Positions 38,501-53,500 of a DNA stretch of 64,000 bases are shown here, one piece after another. Each line of letters starts with the position of its first letter. Position 1 is the stretch's first letter. The notes beneath the pieces were generated by a model. That model was not told the DNA's origin, ran no database searches, and worked only from the letters and a program-made list of their open reading frames with translations. The translations under genes and the position numbers were made by a program. Source of the DNA: Ctena decussata (Eukaryota; Mollusca; Bivalvia; Lucinida; Lucinidae); assembly GCA_963989385.1 (NCBI GenBank), contig OZ022503.1, forward strand, positions 55,302,858 through 55,366,857, written 5' to 3'.

Positions 38501-41500
38501 TTGCTGTCATAGATACAAGGGGGATAACTTTAACAGAATAATATATGCCTCCCTGGGCTCATTTGTTCAAAGCGTTGTTAGCTTAACAAAGCTGTTCATC
38601 AAGGATTCATAAATCTTGAGTTACTCTCAAAATAAATTGCGGTAAAACTTCTTGCTGAAAAATTGTGAGCAGCTTTTGCACTGCACAATTGTTCTGCAAA
38701 AATGAGAGAGTTTTTACATAATAGTAATTTTGAAAATTAAATGTCTCATTAACTAACAACATTGATAAGTGTTGAACAGTTGGACACTGATAGTTAAATT
38801 CTTTGTCCAATAAAAGCTATTCTTAAAGTCTTAAAGGAATGCATTTGCTCACTATTAAACTGCAAATTCACTCAAGTGTTGCGCTTTTGAAGAGGGAAGG
38901 GTTTCTTCCTTGTTAGAGTAATCTGCCCTATAAGTGTGTCTATTCACCTTTATTCCTTATAATGTCTTTGAAATAGCTGCTTAAATAGCAATAGGTAAGA
39001 AAAGAGATTTGTGAAAAGTATACAACTTTAACTTTTCAAAGCACTCAAGATAAGCACTTTCAACAATTTAAATTGACATCGGGGCTCTTGCAGTTTGGTT
39101 TTAATAGAAAATACTGTCATAAAGTTTTGACATTATTCAACCAGACTTTGTATTAGTTATGCAAGTGCATTAGAATCAGTGATAATTTGGCAAAACTTGC
39201 AGATGCAGATTTTGATCATTATAGGAACAGTCTGATCAGGGTCTACAGTGCTGGTTCAGGCACCTTTATCTCAGTATTGAGAGTTGTAACCATAAATTCA
39301 TTCTGTTATTTATTTATTGATATTCTTATGACAACCTGTACATATATAAGTACATACATGAGCCAATGGATTGGACATAAGCACAGCCTATATTTGCACT
39401 CTCCAGTTGGTGTAGCTATACAGATGCATTATGTTTTATGACATGAATCTAAGTGATATACAAGAAATTTACACGATTCTAAATATGATTTTACATTTTA
39501 ACAAGAAGTATCATTAAAACTGTCAGTACATTCTAAGCTTGTATACTCATCACCTTATAATTTTGCAGGCAGCATTTGAAGGACTACCATATATTTTGGA
39601 GAATGAGATTGATTGGCCAGCATTTTCTACAGTAACAGGTACACTTGTCGTAACTTACACTTGTCAACAGCAGTTTGAATTATGGGAAAAATCCTTTTGA
39701 GTTTGTTTAGTAAAAACTAAACGCAAAGTGTACAAACGTATAAAAGCCAGAGAGCATATTATATCCTATAGCTTAAAACTACTGGTGATCAAGGTCATTA
39801 CAGACAGTCTAAAACTTTTTGTCAAAGAAAGGTTTCTTTCTACATTGTTCTTTACACAACATTATAATATCTTAAGTGGAAACTTTCTCATTTTGTGGTT
39901 ACTGTTGGAACTGTATTAATAAAGCAGCCATTGGTTTTACTGATGCAACCATAAAGCATGACTTCACTACTTATCATAGGAAGAATGTCACAGGGAGCTA
40001 AGTGGTTGGAACAAGCACATACATGACATCATAATGGTATTAGAAGGTTAGTTGATGGTTGTAATAATTGTGTTAGAGGTTACAATTTTAGAATTTTTAG
40101 AGTATGTACATATTAGCAGCTCATTCATGTAGTTTGCAAGTAAAATATTATGACAAATATTTGAGCCGCGACATGACAAAACCAACAAAGTGGTTGTCCG
40201 CCCATCGCAGACTCAGATCAGCCTGGGCATCTGCCCAGTCTGATCAGAATCCTCTCTTTGCGCTTAAAGGGTAGCTAAGGGTCTAAGCTACCTCCGTGCA
40301 GACAGCGAAGACTCTGATCAGACTGGGCAGATGCCCAAGCTGATCTGAGTCTGCGCTGAGCGCACAACCACATTGTTGGTTTTCTCCTGTCGCGGCTCAT
40401 TTGTCTGTTTTCCCATAGGTTTCATGAATGCTACAGACACATTAAAGAAAGTGATTCATGGGAATACAGACTCCATATATCATCGCTTGTGGCTGAGAAA
40501 CAGATGTAACTTCAAGGATTACCAGAATATAGCAGTAAACGGGGCTCGTTCATCAACTATGGTTGATCCCATTGAAAATAGGTATCTCAGTTTTTCTTAT
40601 ATAGTCAAACCTGCATTAAAGAGATGCTTGGTGGAAAAGTTGACACGTCGCCTTTAAATAGAGGTGGAGTCTTAATCAAAAACTGCCCTATCCAATGGTG
40701 ATTAACATTACTTTCTCCTAGTCAAAAGGCTATCATATTAACAGTAAAATTTTATTCGCTCAAACAGGCTTGAGACCATGAAAGATAAGTTCCAGCAAAG
40801 GGTAGTTCTAGATATCCAGGGTTAGTTTCTATATAAAGTGACCTCCAGGTACCCAGGAACAAGTTCTAGTCAGGCAGGGTTAAAGACCCGTCAGGGCTGA
40901 AGCCATTGAAGTTCTACTGTATTTGGTTATAAGACAGGATTTTCCCGGTCAAAATACTTGAAAAACTTTAGATCCATCTTTTAAGATAGATCTAGATTGT
41001 CGGAATTGTTTTAGAAGGGAAAAATTTTGCTGGTAGCAGCATTACATAAGACTGTTATAGATATCTGAGGTCATTCTGTAGGAGAGAAAACCGTGTCTTA
41101 TAACCGAATTATTATGGTACTTTACAAGGACAGTGGTGATCTTACTATGTCATTCAGTGTTTCACTGTGACTGTTAGTGTGACAGGTTAAGAAAATTCAT
41201 CCTGGAGACCATAAAGAAAGAGACCAGAAAACTGATGTATATCAGTTTTCTGATCTCTTTCTTTATGGTCTCCATAAACTTTTACTCTCCCTCTTGATTC
41301 AAATTCAAGGCAAACTTTTCACTACTTTCTTTAAGGGCAAATCTTTCACTACCGCTTGCTTTGAAAGTCTGAATTCGAGATGGCAGAATTTTGTTCCAAA
41401 ACATGGTTACATGGTTATCGTTAGCTTGACAGAAGTGGTCGCTAAACTGAAAGATGGAATGATACCATATTGTTATTGTTCTCTCCCAACTTGCTTGCAT

Positions 41501-44500
41501 GACTTCGTGTGCTTACCAAAGTCAGGTTATAGCATCATATAGGGAGAATATTTCCATTATTTTAAATTCTTCCTTTTTATACCCCGCCACACGTTAGTGG
41601 CGGGGTATTATGTTTTCACGTTGGCCGTCCGTGTGTCTATCCGTCCGTAGTACGTATGTCCGTCTGTCCGTCCACACTTCGTTTCCGTTCGATAACTTAA
41701 GAATTTATTAATGGATTTCCTTCAAATTTTGCATATGCATTTGTTCCGAGAATGTCTCGCTTGGAATTGGTAATGGGCAAATTTCGTTAATTTCTGACAG
41801 AGTTATGGCACTTGTCAATGTACAAAAAATGGTTTCTGGCCTCTAGTTCCTTTACTACATTGAGTATCATGATGAAACTTCACAAACATGATCGAAGTAA
41901 CAAAAGTTTTTTATGAGCACCTAAATTTTATCATCGGGGGTTATCTGCCCCTGCCCTGGGACTATAACATGTATAAAATCATGAAAAATTCCATATAAAA
42001 TCAGAGTTTGAAGCAATTTTTTTGAAACTTTCAACAAATGATCAGAGTAATGAAAGCCTCCAGTGATGCTCAAATTTACCCCATGGGAGTTATCTTCCCC
42101 TGCACCCGGCTATATACATGCATAAATCTGGAAAAATCGGTGTGTGAAAAAGGTTTGCAGTGGCGGGGTATCACGCAGTCGTTTGCGATGCTTTTATTTC
42201 CAGAAGTTATTGACAATAGCATCAGATAGGCAATGCAAAAGGGATAGCTTTTCTTATTTCTCTCTTAACACTTTTTTTTTGCTATTTTGAAGCACTCCAT
42301 CATGACAGTTCTTTGGTGAGGAGCTGCAGTATTTGTTTCTTTTTTAATTGGTTTCACCTCCATGTTTTCCACCATATTTAGCATAGGAGAACAGTTTTAA
42401 GTCCTGTTTGCTTCCCCAGATGATGACACCCTTCCAAAATGGGGTTGACTCTTAAAGGAAAGAATTTGTTCCCCTGGGAACCTCTAGGAATTGAGTCTCA
42501 TTTAGAAGGGAGGCAAATATGAAAATGGCAAAGTTGCTTCCCTTGAAAATGTGCATATACCCATTCTCCTTAAAAATGGATTATCTCAGAATAATTACCA
42601 GAACTTGCCATTATATATGTAGAGCATTGTTTCTGTCTTGGTTTTTCAGTTTATTCAGAGACAAGACAACAGACTACCCTCTTATTGTGTTTTATGCACT
42701 TGTTGGCAATGATGTCTGCAATGGGTAAGTTTCTACACAGCGAGTGAGTAAGTGATGAGTGAGTGAGTGGGTGGGTTGGTCAGTCAGTTGAGTGAGTGAA
42801 CATCCCACCAACATAAAAGTCATATGGAGGTGTGAACTCGGTTCAAAGTCTCATCCAAAAGACTGGAGAATCAGGAAATCAAACCTGCGACCCCTGAATT
42901 GGTAGTCTTGCACCTTATTGACTTCACTACAGCTCCTTCTATATTGTACACAGATTAAGATGCATAGTTATATGTACCACACTAGTTTGGCCACTACTTT
43001 TACAAAAAAAAGAAGAAAGAAAAATCAATTCAAATTCAGCTATTTTCACTTTTGGTGCTTCAAGTGTTAAATACATGTATGCAAATTACTTTGATAATTG
43101 CATACAATGTTACAGCATTGTTGCTTTTACTGATGGTGAAATCTTGACTGTTAAATTTGAAAATCATGAATGAATTTCTTTTATATGATAATAGAATCTA
43201 GCATTCATGCTTCTTTACTGTTGAATTTATTTTTATTGATTTTGGGACAAGGATAAGACGTGAGGCTCAGCTGAGCATATTTTTGATGTCCCCAGCCCAT
43301 TTAATAAATTCCATAATACATGAATGCTCATGTAAAATTTTCTATATTACCCTGGCTCAGCAAAGACTCAGATCAACCTGGACATCCATTCAGTCTGATA
43401 AGAGTCTTTGCTCTGCACTCAAAGGGTAGCTAAGGGTCTAAGGTACCTCCATGTTGAGAGCGAAGACACTGAACAGACTGGGTGGCTGTTCAGGCTAATC
43501 TGAGTCTTCACTGGGCAAACTTGCCTTTTTGTTTGTTTTGTCGAGTCACAGCTCATAATGTGCATGCTGATTTGAGTCTTCCCTGCCCACATATACCATA
43601 TATCAGTATTCTCATGTTGTTCCTCATTTATACCTTCAGTCATCCAGATACATTTAAGCATATGACCACTCCAGAGGAGATGCGGGTGAATATCAAAACA
43701 ACACTCAGTTATCTGGTAAATATGAACCTCATATTGAAAAGATGCATTTATCTAACTCATTATGATATCAGTGTATCCTGAATTATTTTTTTGCAGTTGG
43801 CCATTGATGGTGGCTCGAGTAGCCTCCAGTAACTTTTGGCTTTCATTGGTTGACATTTACAGCATTTAACACCCCTGTCGGTAGATCTTTTGTTGCCAAG
43901 ACTAACCATACCTAGATTATGTCAGCTAATTATGATGCAGTTTTATCAAGATGCCAATTTGTCCCAAAGGGGGTGCCCCATGCTATTGTAAATTTGAAAA
44001 AGTTGTTTCTCAAGCAAGCTTTCTTCCAAATGGGTATAAACAGGGATGCCCAGATCAGGGAAAAACACCTGGAAAATGAGTTTCTCCAGGGCAGGGAAAA
44101 TTCAGGGAATTTTGTAACTGGTCAGGGAATTTTGGAAAGGACTTGAAAAGTCAGGGAAAAGTCAGGAATTTGAAAAATAATTGCTATGCCAGTCCTCAGA
44201 AAATATACTTCTCCTGTGGTTCACGGGGAAAGGATGTACTTTTTAAAGAGACTATCCAAGCACATTGCCTTCCTCATTGGGGGCTACTCTTAATGGAAAG
44301 AATTGGCTCCCTGGGGAAGCAATTTTTTTTTTCTTTGAGAGTAACCCCCAATTTGCAAGTGATACAGTTAGTACTGTTAAAGTAAAGATTAAAATCAACT
44401 TTTGGATCCTTAAATGGGTATGGAAAACTGTAAAATGTCAGGGAAAAATCAGGGAAAAGTAAGGGAATGTTGAAGAGGAAGATGAGTGACAACCCTGATA

Positions 44501-47500
44501 AACATTACAGTATTTGTTTTCAGTGGCAGTTTGAATTCAAGTTGCACATATTGAAATAGGTAGCTGACATATCTTCAACATTTGGAGTGCTATTAGGACT
44601 GCATAATCTCTTAAAGGCATGAGTGAACTATATAAGGAAGAGAAAGTTCATTAACTTCCACAGTGTCTTTCTTGGGTGGACACTCGGTGCCAGGTGTGTG
44701 CAGCTATGGTTTCGTACCATTGAGCCACTTGGGGAACGTTGTTAGGAGAATTGAAACAGAACCGAACAGTGTCATCCTGTCTCTTGATCGCATAGTGTCA
44801 ACACCTCCAGTCAGCCAATGAAGTTATTATAAATGGTAATTCTGGTCCACTGATTGGTCGAATAAATTTTCGCACCTTTAACTGTACAGGTAAGGTATGC
44901 TATTGCTGGGAACATGACCGTCCAGCAGAGAATTCTTGCCTTTAAATTGAAATATATGTACAGTTGTTTGCTGGAAGCTGTGAACTGCCAGATTTAGAGT
45001 AAGACAACTTTATAGATCATGTACTTGGCAGATTAAGTTATGATACAGTCTTGTAGTTAGATGAAGTGATAAATGACAAGTCATGAAACTTTCCGTTTAA
45101 AAGATTTTTTGTCCATTTTTAACAGGATAGAATATTACCAATGGGCAGTCATGTGTTTTTGGTTGCCCTTGCTGATGGCAGGGTCCTCTATGACAACCTG
45201 AAGAACAGGGTACATCCGATTGGTTCGCTGAAAAATGATGTCACTTACAGTCACTTCTATGATTACTTTAATTGTCTCCAGGTAAGTTGTATATTGTCAG
45301 AGCTCCAGGTAAGATGGGGTTTTGAGGATTATTTCCACATAATTTTTCTTATTTCTCAATGAAAACATATGTTGTGAACTAAAGTGTACTACTTTACACC
45401 CAAACAAGGGCTTTCAGCAAATTGAAAGCAGACATGAGCCAGTGTGAAACAAAGATTTATAATGACGTCAAGTTTCCAGCAGTATATCTCAGGATGTATT
45501 GTCACAGATTTTCTATTTTCAGCAATCATATGTCACGCTATATTCATCAGTGCATTACAAGGTAAATTAGCAATGACTGTAAATTTGGAAATATTAGCAA
45601 AAGTTGTATTTTCATGAGGTTGTCAATTGTTTAACATGTAAAGCATCAAAAATGAAAATAGTTCAATTTGCACTCAGCGTAGATCCAAATGAGGCATCTT
45701 TATCTAGCTCTACACTGTTTGCCTTCTTTCAAGATGATAAATATATAGAGAGCTTGGATGAAGTATTGCTTAAATTTTGCAGACATGAATTTTGTCATCT
45801 ACTCTTTTAATGTTTCAAGGGTTTGTACAAACAGCCATAATGAGAATCACTAATTTAAACTTCACAAATATTACCTTTAAATTCCTGAAAATAAACAGTC
45901 ACCAAAATATCAGATTTACTGTATAATATTCTATAATAGGTGTCCCCATGCTACGGTTGGATGAACAGCAACCAGACTATACGAGACTTAACCACAAAGA
46001 GAGCAATGGAGTTGAGTGCAGTATTGGAGGAGGCAGCCAAAAATGGCACTACTGAATACAAAAGCTTCAAAGTGTACTTTACACCCAATCCTATTAATCA
46101 AGGTATGTTTGTCAGAGCATATTTATTTGAGCCGCGACACGATAAAACCAACAATGTGGTTGTGCGCCCAGCACAGACTCAGATCAGCCTGGGCATCCGC
46201 CCAGTCTGATCAGAGTCTTCGCTGTCCACATGGAGGTAGCTTAGACCCTTAGCTACCCTTTGAGCTCTTAACGAAGAGTCTGATCAGACTGGGCAGATGC
46301 CCAGGTTGATCTGAGTCTGCACTTGGTGCACAACCACATTGTTGGTTTTCTCGTGTCGCAGCTCATTTGTAATGGTAGACTAATAGGAAGTAACGATGTC
46401 AGTTTCCTTCTCATTGGGGGGTCAACTCTTAAAAAAAAAACAAATGCTCCCCTTTAAGCAATTTCTGTGATTTAAGAGTAGATCCCATTTTGGAATGGCT
46501 TTGTTGTCCAAGGAAGCAAGCAGGAAATCACAAAGTTATTTCCCTTTGAAAACTTGTGGAAAAAGAGGTGGTTCGGGTTTTCACTACCATTTGTAATATA
46601 GAGGATCTTACATGAGTGCTCATGTATTGTTGAATTTATTAAACGAGTTGGGGAAAAAAGATAAGATGCGAGGCTCTGACGAGCATCTTATGGTTTTCAC
46701 CAACGAGTTTAATAAATTCAATAATACAGGAGCACGAATGCAAGATTCTGTTTATCATATGACACTAAAATCGCGTTTCATAAGCAAATTTTGCACTAAA
46801 ACGTCAAGATTTCGCCATTAGAAAACGCGACGTTTTATGGACGTCAATGCATAACGTTACGACGTAATTTGCATATTTAATCCACTAGTGGATTATCGTT
46901 TTTAATGCATGGCTTTATTACACTCTCAGATGCGACGTCATATGATAAACTATTTTAGCTACTTCATTAAATGATCCAAAGGCTAAAGATCATGAATCTT
47001 TAGCCTTTGGATCATTTCATGGAGTAGCTAAAATGTTGTGTTGGAGCTGGATTTGAGCCCCCCACTTCCGAATTTACAGTCCAGAGCAATTATCTTTCGA
47101 CCAGCGGAACAGACTGTTTCAGCCAAAAGTGAACATAGTTTCAATTTTTGGTTGGTGGTGGAAAATGAACGTAGATTCTGAAATGTAGCCCCCTTTAATT
47201 TTTAGAAAGTGAACGTAGATTTCTTCAGTAGAAACTGAGCATATGGGTTAATGTAAAAAATGAATGTTGAAAATAAGAACTGAAAACAGTGTTGTATATA
47301 GTACATGCTACATGAACATATATTTCACAGTCTTAATTGCTTTTCAGTTATTGATGAATGGACAAAACAAGGTAAACCAGCCTGGCAACTTCTTGAACCA
47401 GTCGATGGTTTCCATGCCAACCAGGTGAGTAAACACAAGTACACCTCCATGCTTTTCTCTCCATTTTTACAAAGGGAAACAATTCTTGTGACTTCTTGTT

Positions 47501-50500
47501 TGCTTCCCTGGACAACACAGCCCTTCCAAAATGGGGTCTACTCTTAAAGAAAATAATTTGCTCCTAGGGGAGCAAATTATTTCTTTTAAGAATTGACCCC
47601 CATTAAGAAAGGATGCAAACATAAAAATGATAGAGTTGCTTTCCCTGAGAGTGTGCCCTTTCAATTTAAACAGGATAAAAAATATCAATTCTGATATGAA
47701 AATGGTCCTGAATATTGGGATACGTCCATTAACTGTAATTTTTCATAAAATTCGAAAAAGTTTAATTTATCAAATGGCAATATATCAGATTTATCAAAAA
47801 CCTCCAGTGAAAATTGTTTCCAATCAGAATTGCCAGCCTTCTTCAGTAGTTTAGTTTTGAAATTGTGAAAGCCTAAATTTTGTTTGAGCTTTGTATGAGC
47901 ATTCAGTTTAGAGCTTTGTTGAAGCAAGTACTTGCTGTATTTCTTGACAGTGCTGCAGAATACCTCCTACAAAACTAGGTCACAAGGACTTGCTTTCCAA
48001 AAGATATACAGCATCCTAACAAAGCTGTCACTGAAACATGCTAACAGGTTTGGCATGTGGAGGTTGCCATTTAGTACATTAAAAGTTGGAAAAGTTTAAC
48101 TTGCTTATCAACATGACCCTGAATGTGCCAGAAACAAATACAGTTGAATTTGCAAACAGTGTAGATCCAGATGATGCTTTTCGCAATGATACACCTCATT
48201 TTATTGTTCTCTAGTCTTTGAATTCTCATTATGTTATACATGTAGTTCGGACAAAATATTTTTTAGAAATTTTCAAGATGTAGATCTTGTTTTCTGCTCT
48301 TTTGTGCCCTAAGGGTTAGTTAAAGATCTTAAAGACAGCTATAAAACGTTGCTTAATGCAGATTGCCTCTTTAGATTTGTTGTATTATATGAAATTATGA
48401 AATGAGTCGCGACATGGAATAACCAACAAAATTGCATGTGCATCCAGCAAAGACTCAGATCAGCCTGGGCATCTGCCCAGTTTGATCAGAGTCTAGCTTA
48501 AACCCTCAGCTACCTTTTAAGTGCAAAGCCAAGATGCTGATCAGACTGGGCAGGTGCCCAGGCTGATCTGAGTCTGCGCTGGGCGCATAAGTCACTTTGT
48601 TGATTTTGTCGTGCCATGGCTCATATGATAAAATGAAATTGTTTTACTATGTCTTGTAGTACCACCATAGTGCAAAACTAACTTCCAATGCACATTATTC
48701 AATTTGTATACTCATACATTGTACTCTGTCACAGTATTCACACCATATGAAATACATATATGAATGGGTACACTTTCAGGGAAGGTAACTCTACTGTTTT
48801 CTGTTTTAGCTGCCCTTTTATTATTGGTCATTTCTTGAAGAATTTGCTGCACAAGCAGCAAATTCTTTCCATTAAAGGAAGATCCTGTTTTGGACTAGGG
48901 ATGAAAACAGGAGTTCTCAAGAGGTCTCAAAAGATGTTTTTCTTACCAAAATGGCAAAAAAAATAACCCAAAAAGAAAAAAAGAAAAAGAAAAAAAAAAC
49001 ATGATGATGTACCCATAAACCTTAAGAAGTAAAAATGCAATGGCAGAGTTGCTTTCCCTGAAAGTGTTCACATTGACTTCTATGAACAAATAAGTGTCAC
49101 AGTACATATGGAATAAGTATATAAGCAGAGCATTGAAATACTAACAGCTGTATTGTGCCAGCTTGTGAATGCTACATTTTCTTGTTGCCTGCAACAAGCA
49201 GAAGCAAGACAGAGGTATAACTTATCTGGTGTCGTCGGCAGTGGCATAAACTTTGCATCAAGTTTTCTGGTTTAGCTTTGTTTTGTGACAATGTACAAAG
49301 TCACAAGACATCTAATTCTGTGAAATTGTTGTGTAAAATTTCATGGGCATTTTAATCTGGCAAGTATTGCAGCATGTGAATAGTGACTTTTATTGTATAA
49401 CATCATCAAACTATCAACAAGTCAAGTGATTAGCTTCGAAATCTGTATTATAAAGTAAATAATATTCAAATATTTGCAACAGTCTGTTATCACTAATATT
49501 TGCAAATATACTGCTCACAAACTCAAGAATCTTGCCAGTATTAAACCAGTTGAAAGCAAAATGGAAATTGCCAGTGGACAAGTACTTGGCTCAAATTCAA
49601 GAACTCACCAATAATTCCTGTTCCAAAAAAAAAATCACAAAATAAAGAGCATGCAAAAACAAAGTGATTTACAGACAGTACTAATCTTGTTGTTAGAGCT
49701 TGGTTATACCACATTGTCAGATGTCATGTCATTGAAATACTAACCTCTTGGGATACAAGAGCTGAAATTTACCAGTGCAGTGTCAAAACCACCGTATTTT
49801 TTGGATATAATTAAGACAGAGGTTTTCCCTTCCATCCTCGAAAACAATTGCAGACCACTAGATCATAAAGATGGCTCTAGATTATTAGGATTGTTTTAGA
49901 AGGAGAAAAATATCATACCCAAATTTTGTAAGACTTACCTAGAGCTGTAAGGTCATCTTAGAGGTGGAAAAACACTATTTAATACATGAATAAATATGGT
50001 AGTTTTTGTTTCTCAAGTATTAAAATACTTTCGCTTGTTGAAATACTAACCTGAATAGACAGTGGGAAAATTTGACAACATGTAAATTGTAGCCTCATCA
50101 GTGTAGGAGTGTTCAGTTAGCTAAGTGTCACAGGCTTTGAATACTAAGGTGCCAGGAGTCACAGTTTTGGGTCCAGTTGTTCAAAACTTACGACATTGTT
50201 AGTTAAAGTTTCATTGAAATTTTAAACGTTAATATCTCAAATATTACAATATTTTTTGTTGAAAAAATATGAGAAGCTTTTGCACTGCAAAAGCTTCTCA
50301 CATTTTCTCAACAAAAGATTTTACTGTATTTGGTTATAAAGTCATTAAACACTTGCCAAGTTGACCTCATAATGAGCTTGTTAGGCTAACAATTCTTTGA
50401 ACAACTGGGCCCTGAACTTATAACATCTAACAAGTGTCCTACTAGGTTGTTACGAAAATCTGAAATATCATCTGTGGAATAATTATCTCTAAAGTGTCCT

Positions 50501-53500
50501 AGCACTTAAATCTCCTAAAATGCCTAGTGTCACAGTTTTGAAATTCTAACATCTCAGAAATGCTAACCTTCTGGAATACTAACACAGCTGAGCTTTACAG
50601 CCTGGGAAAACAAAGCTTCTACAGCATTGAAATACTGACGCGTCAGGTGTCAAGATGAGAAACTCACCTTAGTTTCACATTTAAGAACACTAACTCAGGA
50701 ATGCTAATACTACTGTCAGCTTTAAGAGAAGAGCATACATTTTCCTGCCATCTGGAATACTAACCAAGCTGTCACAGCCAAGGAAAACAAAGCTTTTATG
50801 AGTCACAGCACGGAAATACTGATGTCACAAATGTAACAGCTTGGAAATACTAACCTCACAAATGTTACAGTATGGAAAGACTAACCTCACACTTTACAGC
50901 ATGGATATACTGACCTTATAAATGTTACAGCATGGATATACTAACCTCACAAATGTTACAGCATGAATATACCAACCTCACAAATGCAACATTGGAATTA
51001 CTAACCCTGAAGTGCCTTAGCCTAGAAATACTAATCACTAGTATATCACAGCTTGGAATTACTAACCTCAGTGTTATAGAATGTATGCCGCCACTCCCGG
51101 TTTTCGACGATCAAATTGTGTCAGTTGTGATTTCAAAGTACACTGAATATCCAGAACCGAACTTATCATTCTAAATGACCAAACAGTCTTTTCTTTTTAA
51201 ACACCAGAGCATTCTTATCCGTCGACACCTGTGGCAAGTTGACAGTGGAGGCCATATTTGATCACATGACCTGTCATGTTTTGGTAACCACACCTCCCAG
51301 TTTTCGACGATAGAAAATCGGTATCGTAATATTCATCATGAAATGAAAAGGAACGGTTAGAGAATGTGGTTATGTCATTGCACAGTGTTTCTGATTTTAG
51401 CAGATGGGTTTAACATTTTCTTGCTCCTCCGAAAATATTGAGTTTACGTGACCTACTCCTAAAAATATTTCGTTCATTGCGAAAGAGAGCCATTGAAAAA
51501 GTGAGCGGGGCCTAAGTTTGTTATTCTATTTGTATTGGTCGAATGCGCCTACTGACGATTTTGATTTTAGATGGTTTACATTTTAGTAGCATTATGCCAT
51601 AGCAACTCCCGAGCTTATCTCGGAACTGCTCACATCGTCGAAAACCGAGTGTGGTGGAATTCAGGGTGCTTTGATATACTATGGTGGATTTGGACAGTGA
51701 CATCATACTAGAGGTCTTGATAAGGTGGGGTTTTGATAAAATGCAGCACTGGCATAATTTCTGCTAATTTTCCATTAAATCATGCCTTTGTGCCCATAGG
51801 TTGAACCATTTCTTACTGAGATGGTTCTGTTAAGGGGTCACAAAGTAAGTTTTCATGGAAAAACAAGCATAAAGACATATGAGCCATGACATGTGAAAAC
51901 CAACAAAGTGGTTGTGTGGCCAGCGTAGACTCAGCCTAGGTATCCACCTAATCTGATCAGACTTCTGCTAAGCTCTTAAGGGATAGCTACGAGTCTAAGC
52001 TACCACCATGCGGACAGGGAAGACTGATTAGACTGGGCGGATGCTCAGGCTGATCTGAGTCTGCACTGGGTGCACAGCCACTTTGTTGGTTTTGTAGTAT
52101 CGTGGCTCAATTATGTTGTACCTTGAGGCCTACTACCTCACTGAGGAAGTTCTATTTAGGCACACAACATATGTTTTTGTGGAGAAATAAGAAATGTAAA
52201 CCAGAATCAAGACCTGCCCTTATCTATGGACGGCTGTACTTTTTGTTTCTGTTTGCCAGGTGGCTAATGCTGAAATGGCTAAGCTGATCTGGAGGGAGAT
52301 GTTACAAACTCATCCTGAGGTTGTTGGTGAGGAAAATCGTTACAATGAGCAAATACATAGACTATTTGGAAATCAAGGAGGTTACAAATAGATCTTTATT
52401 TGCAGAACTAAAGGAGTTTTGTATTCAGATGTTCAGTGTTTGAAATGAAGAAGATAACACTCGCTGATCATGGATGCTCTTTTGAGTTCAGTTTATCCTT
52501 GGTTGAAAAGAAGAAAGCATCAAAGACCTCTTTATACTCAGACACTGTAAATTGCATGTAATATCAAGACAGTTTCATCTTTGCTAATATTTGCAAATCT
52601 GCTCAGGAATCGGGAATTGAAGAATCTCACCAAAATCGATAAATTGACAACTAAATGGACATTTATGTGGTGGAGAATTCAAGAATGTGCCAATAATTCC
52701 TAAACAAAGTGCATGAGAAAATGCATGTAGTTACATTGTTCAGTGATTATAAAGAAGAAGAAACATTACCGATTTATTTGGTTATAGGAGGTAGGGTGAG
52801 GGGTTGTTTCCTTTTGTAAAAAAAAATGACACAAAACATGGAAATATACCTTAAAGTTATCAAAGAAATGCCAAGCCTGACAACCCTAGTTACTGTAGCA
52901 ATGGCGCTATGGCATTCCAAATATTTGTTAGGGCATGCAATGTATGCTCTCGCAGACTGAAACTGATAGAGAAATAGTGACATGAAATATGTGTTTTTAT
53001 GCGTCCATGACAATAGTCAGGGGGGCATTATGTTTTACCCTTGTCCATCTGTCTGTCCATTGCACCTAAAAAAAGTTTTTAATATTCAACTCCTCCTACA
53101 GTTTTTAAGCAATCAATCTGAAACTTTGCACAAATGCTGCAGGCATATTGAAGATGTGCGCCTTCTTTTTTTGAAGGGAAAAAAATGATTTTTGACAAAG
53201 TTATGGCCTTTATGGACTTAGAGAAATTTTATGGGGTTTGGCTAATACAGAATGGCAAGTTTGTATAATCAACTTCTCCTACAGTTTGCATGCTGTCAAT
53301 TTGAAACTTTGCACAGATGTTCCTGACATATTGAAGATGTGCACCTCCCTTTTTGAAGAGAAAAATCATTTTTGACAAAATTATGGCCTTTTTGGACTTT
53401 GAGATTTTGCAGTATCTGGCTAATACAGAATGGTAAGTTTGTATAATCAGCTCCTCCCACAGATTTTAAGCTATCAGTTTGAAACCCTGCACAGATGTAC

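Noticed and set aside
40373..40657. 94-residue frame as a separate gene
   Set aside because: It is AOAH exon 10 with read-through of its flanking intron and MITE.
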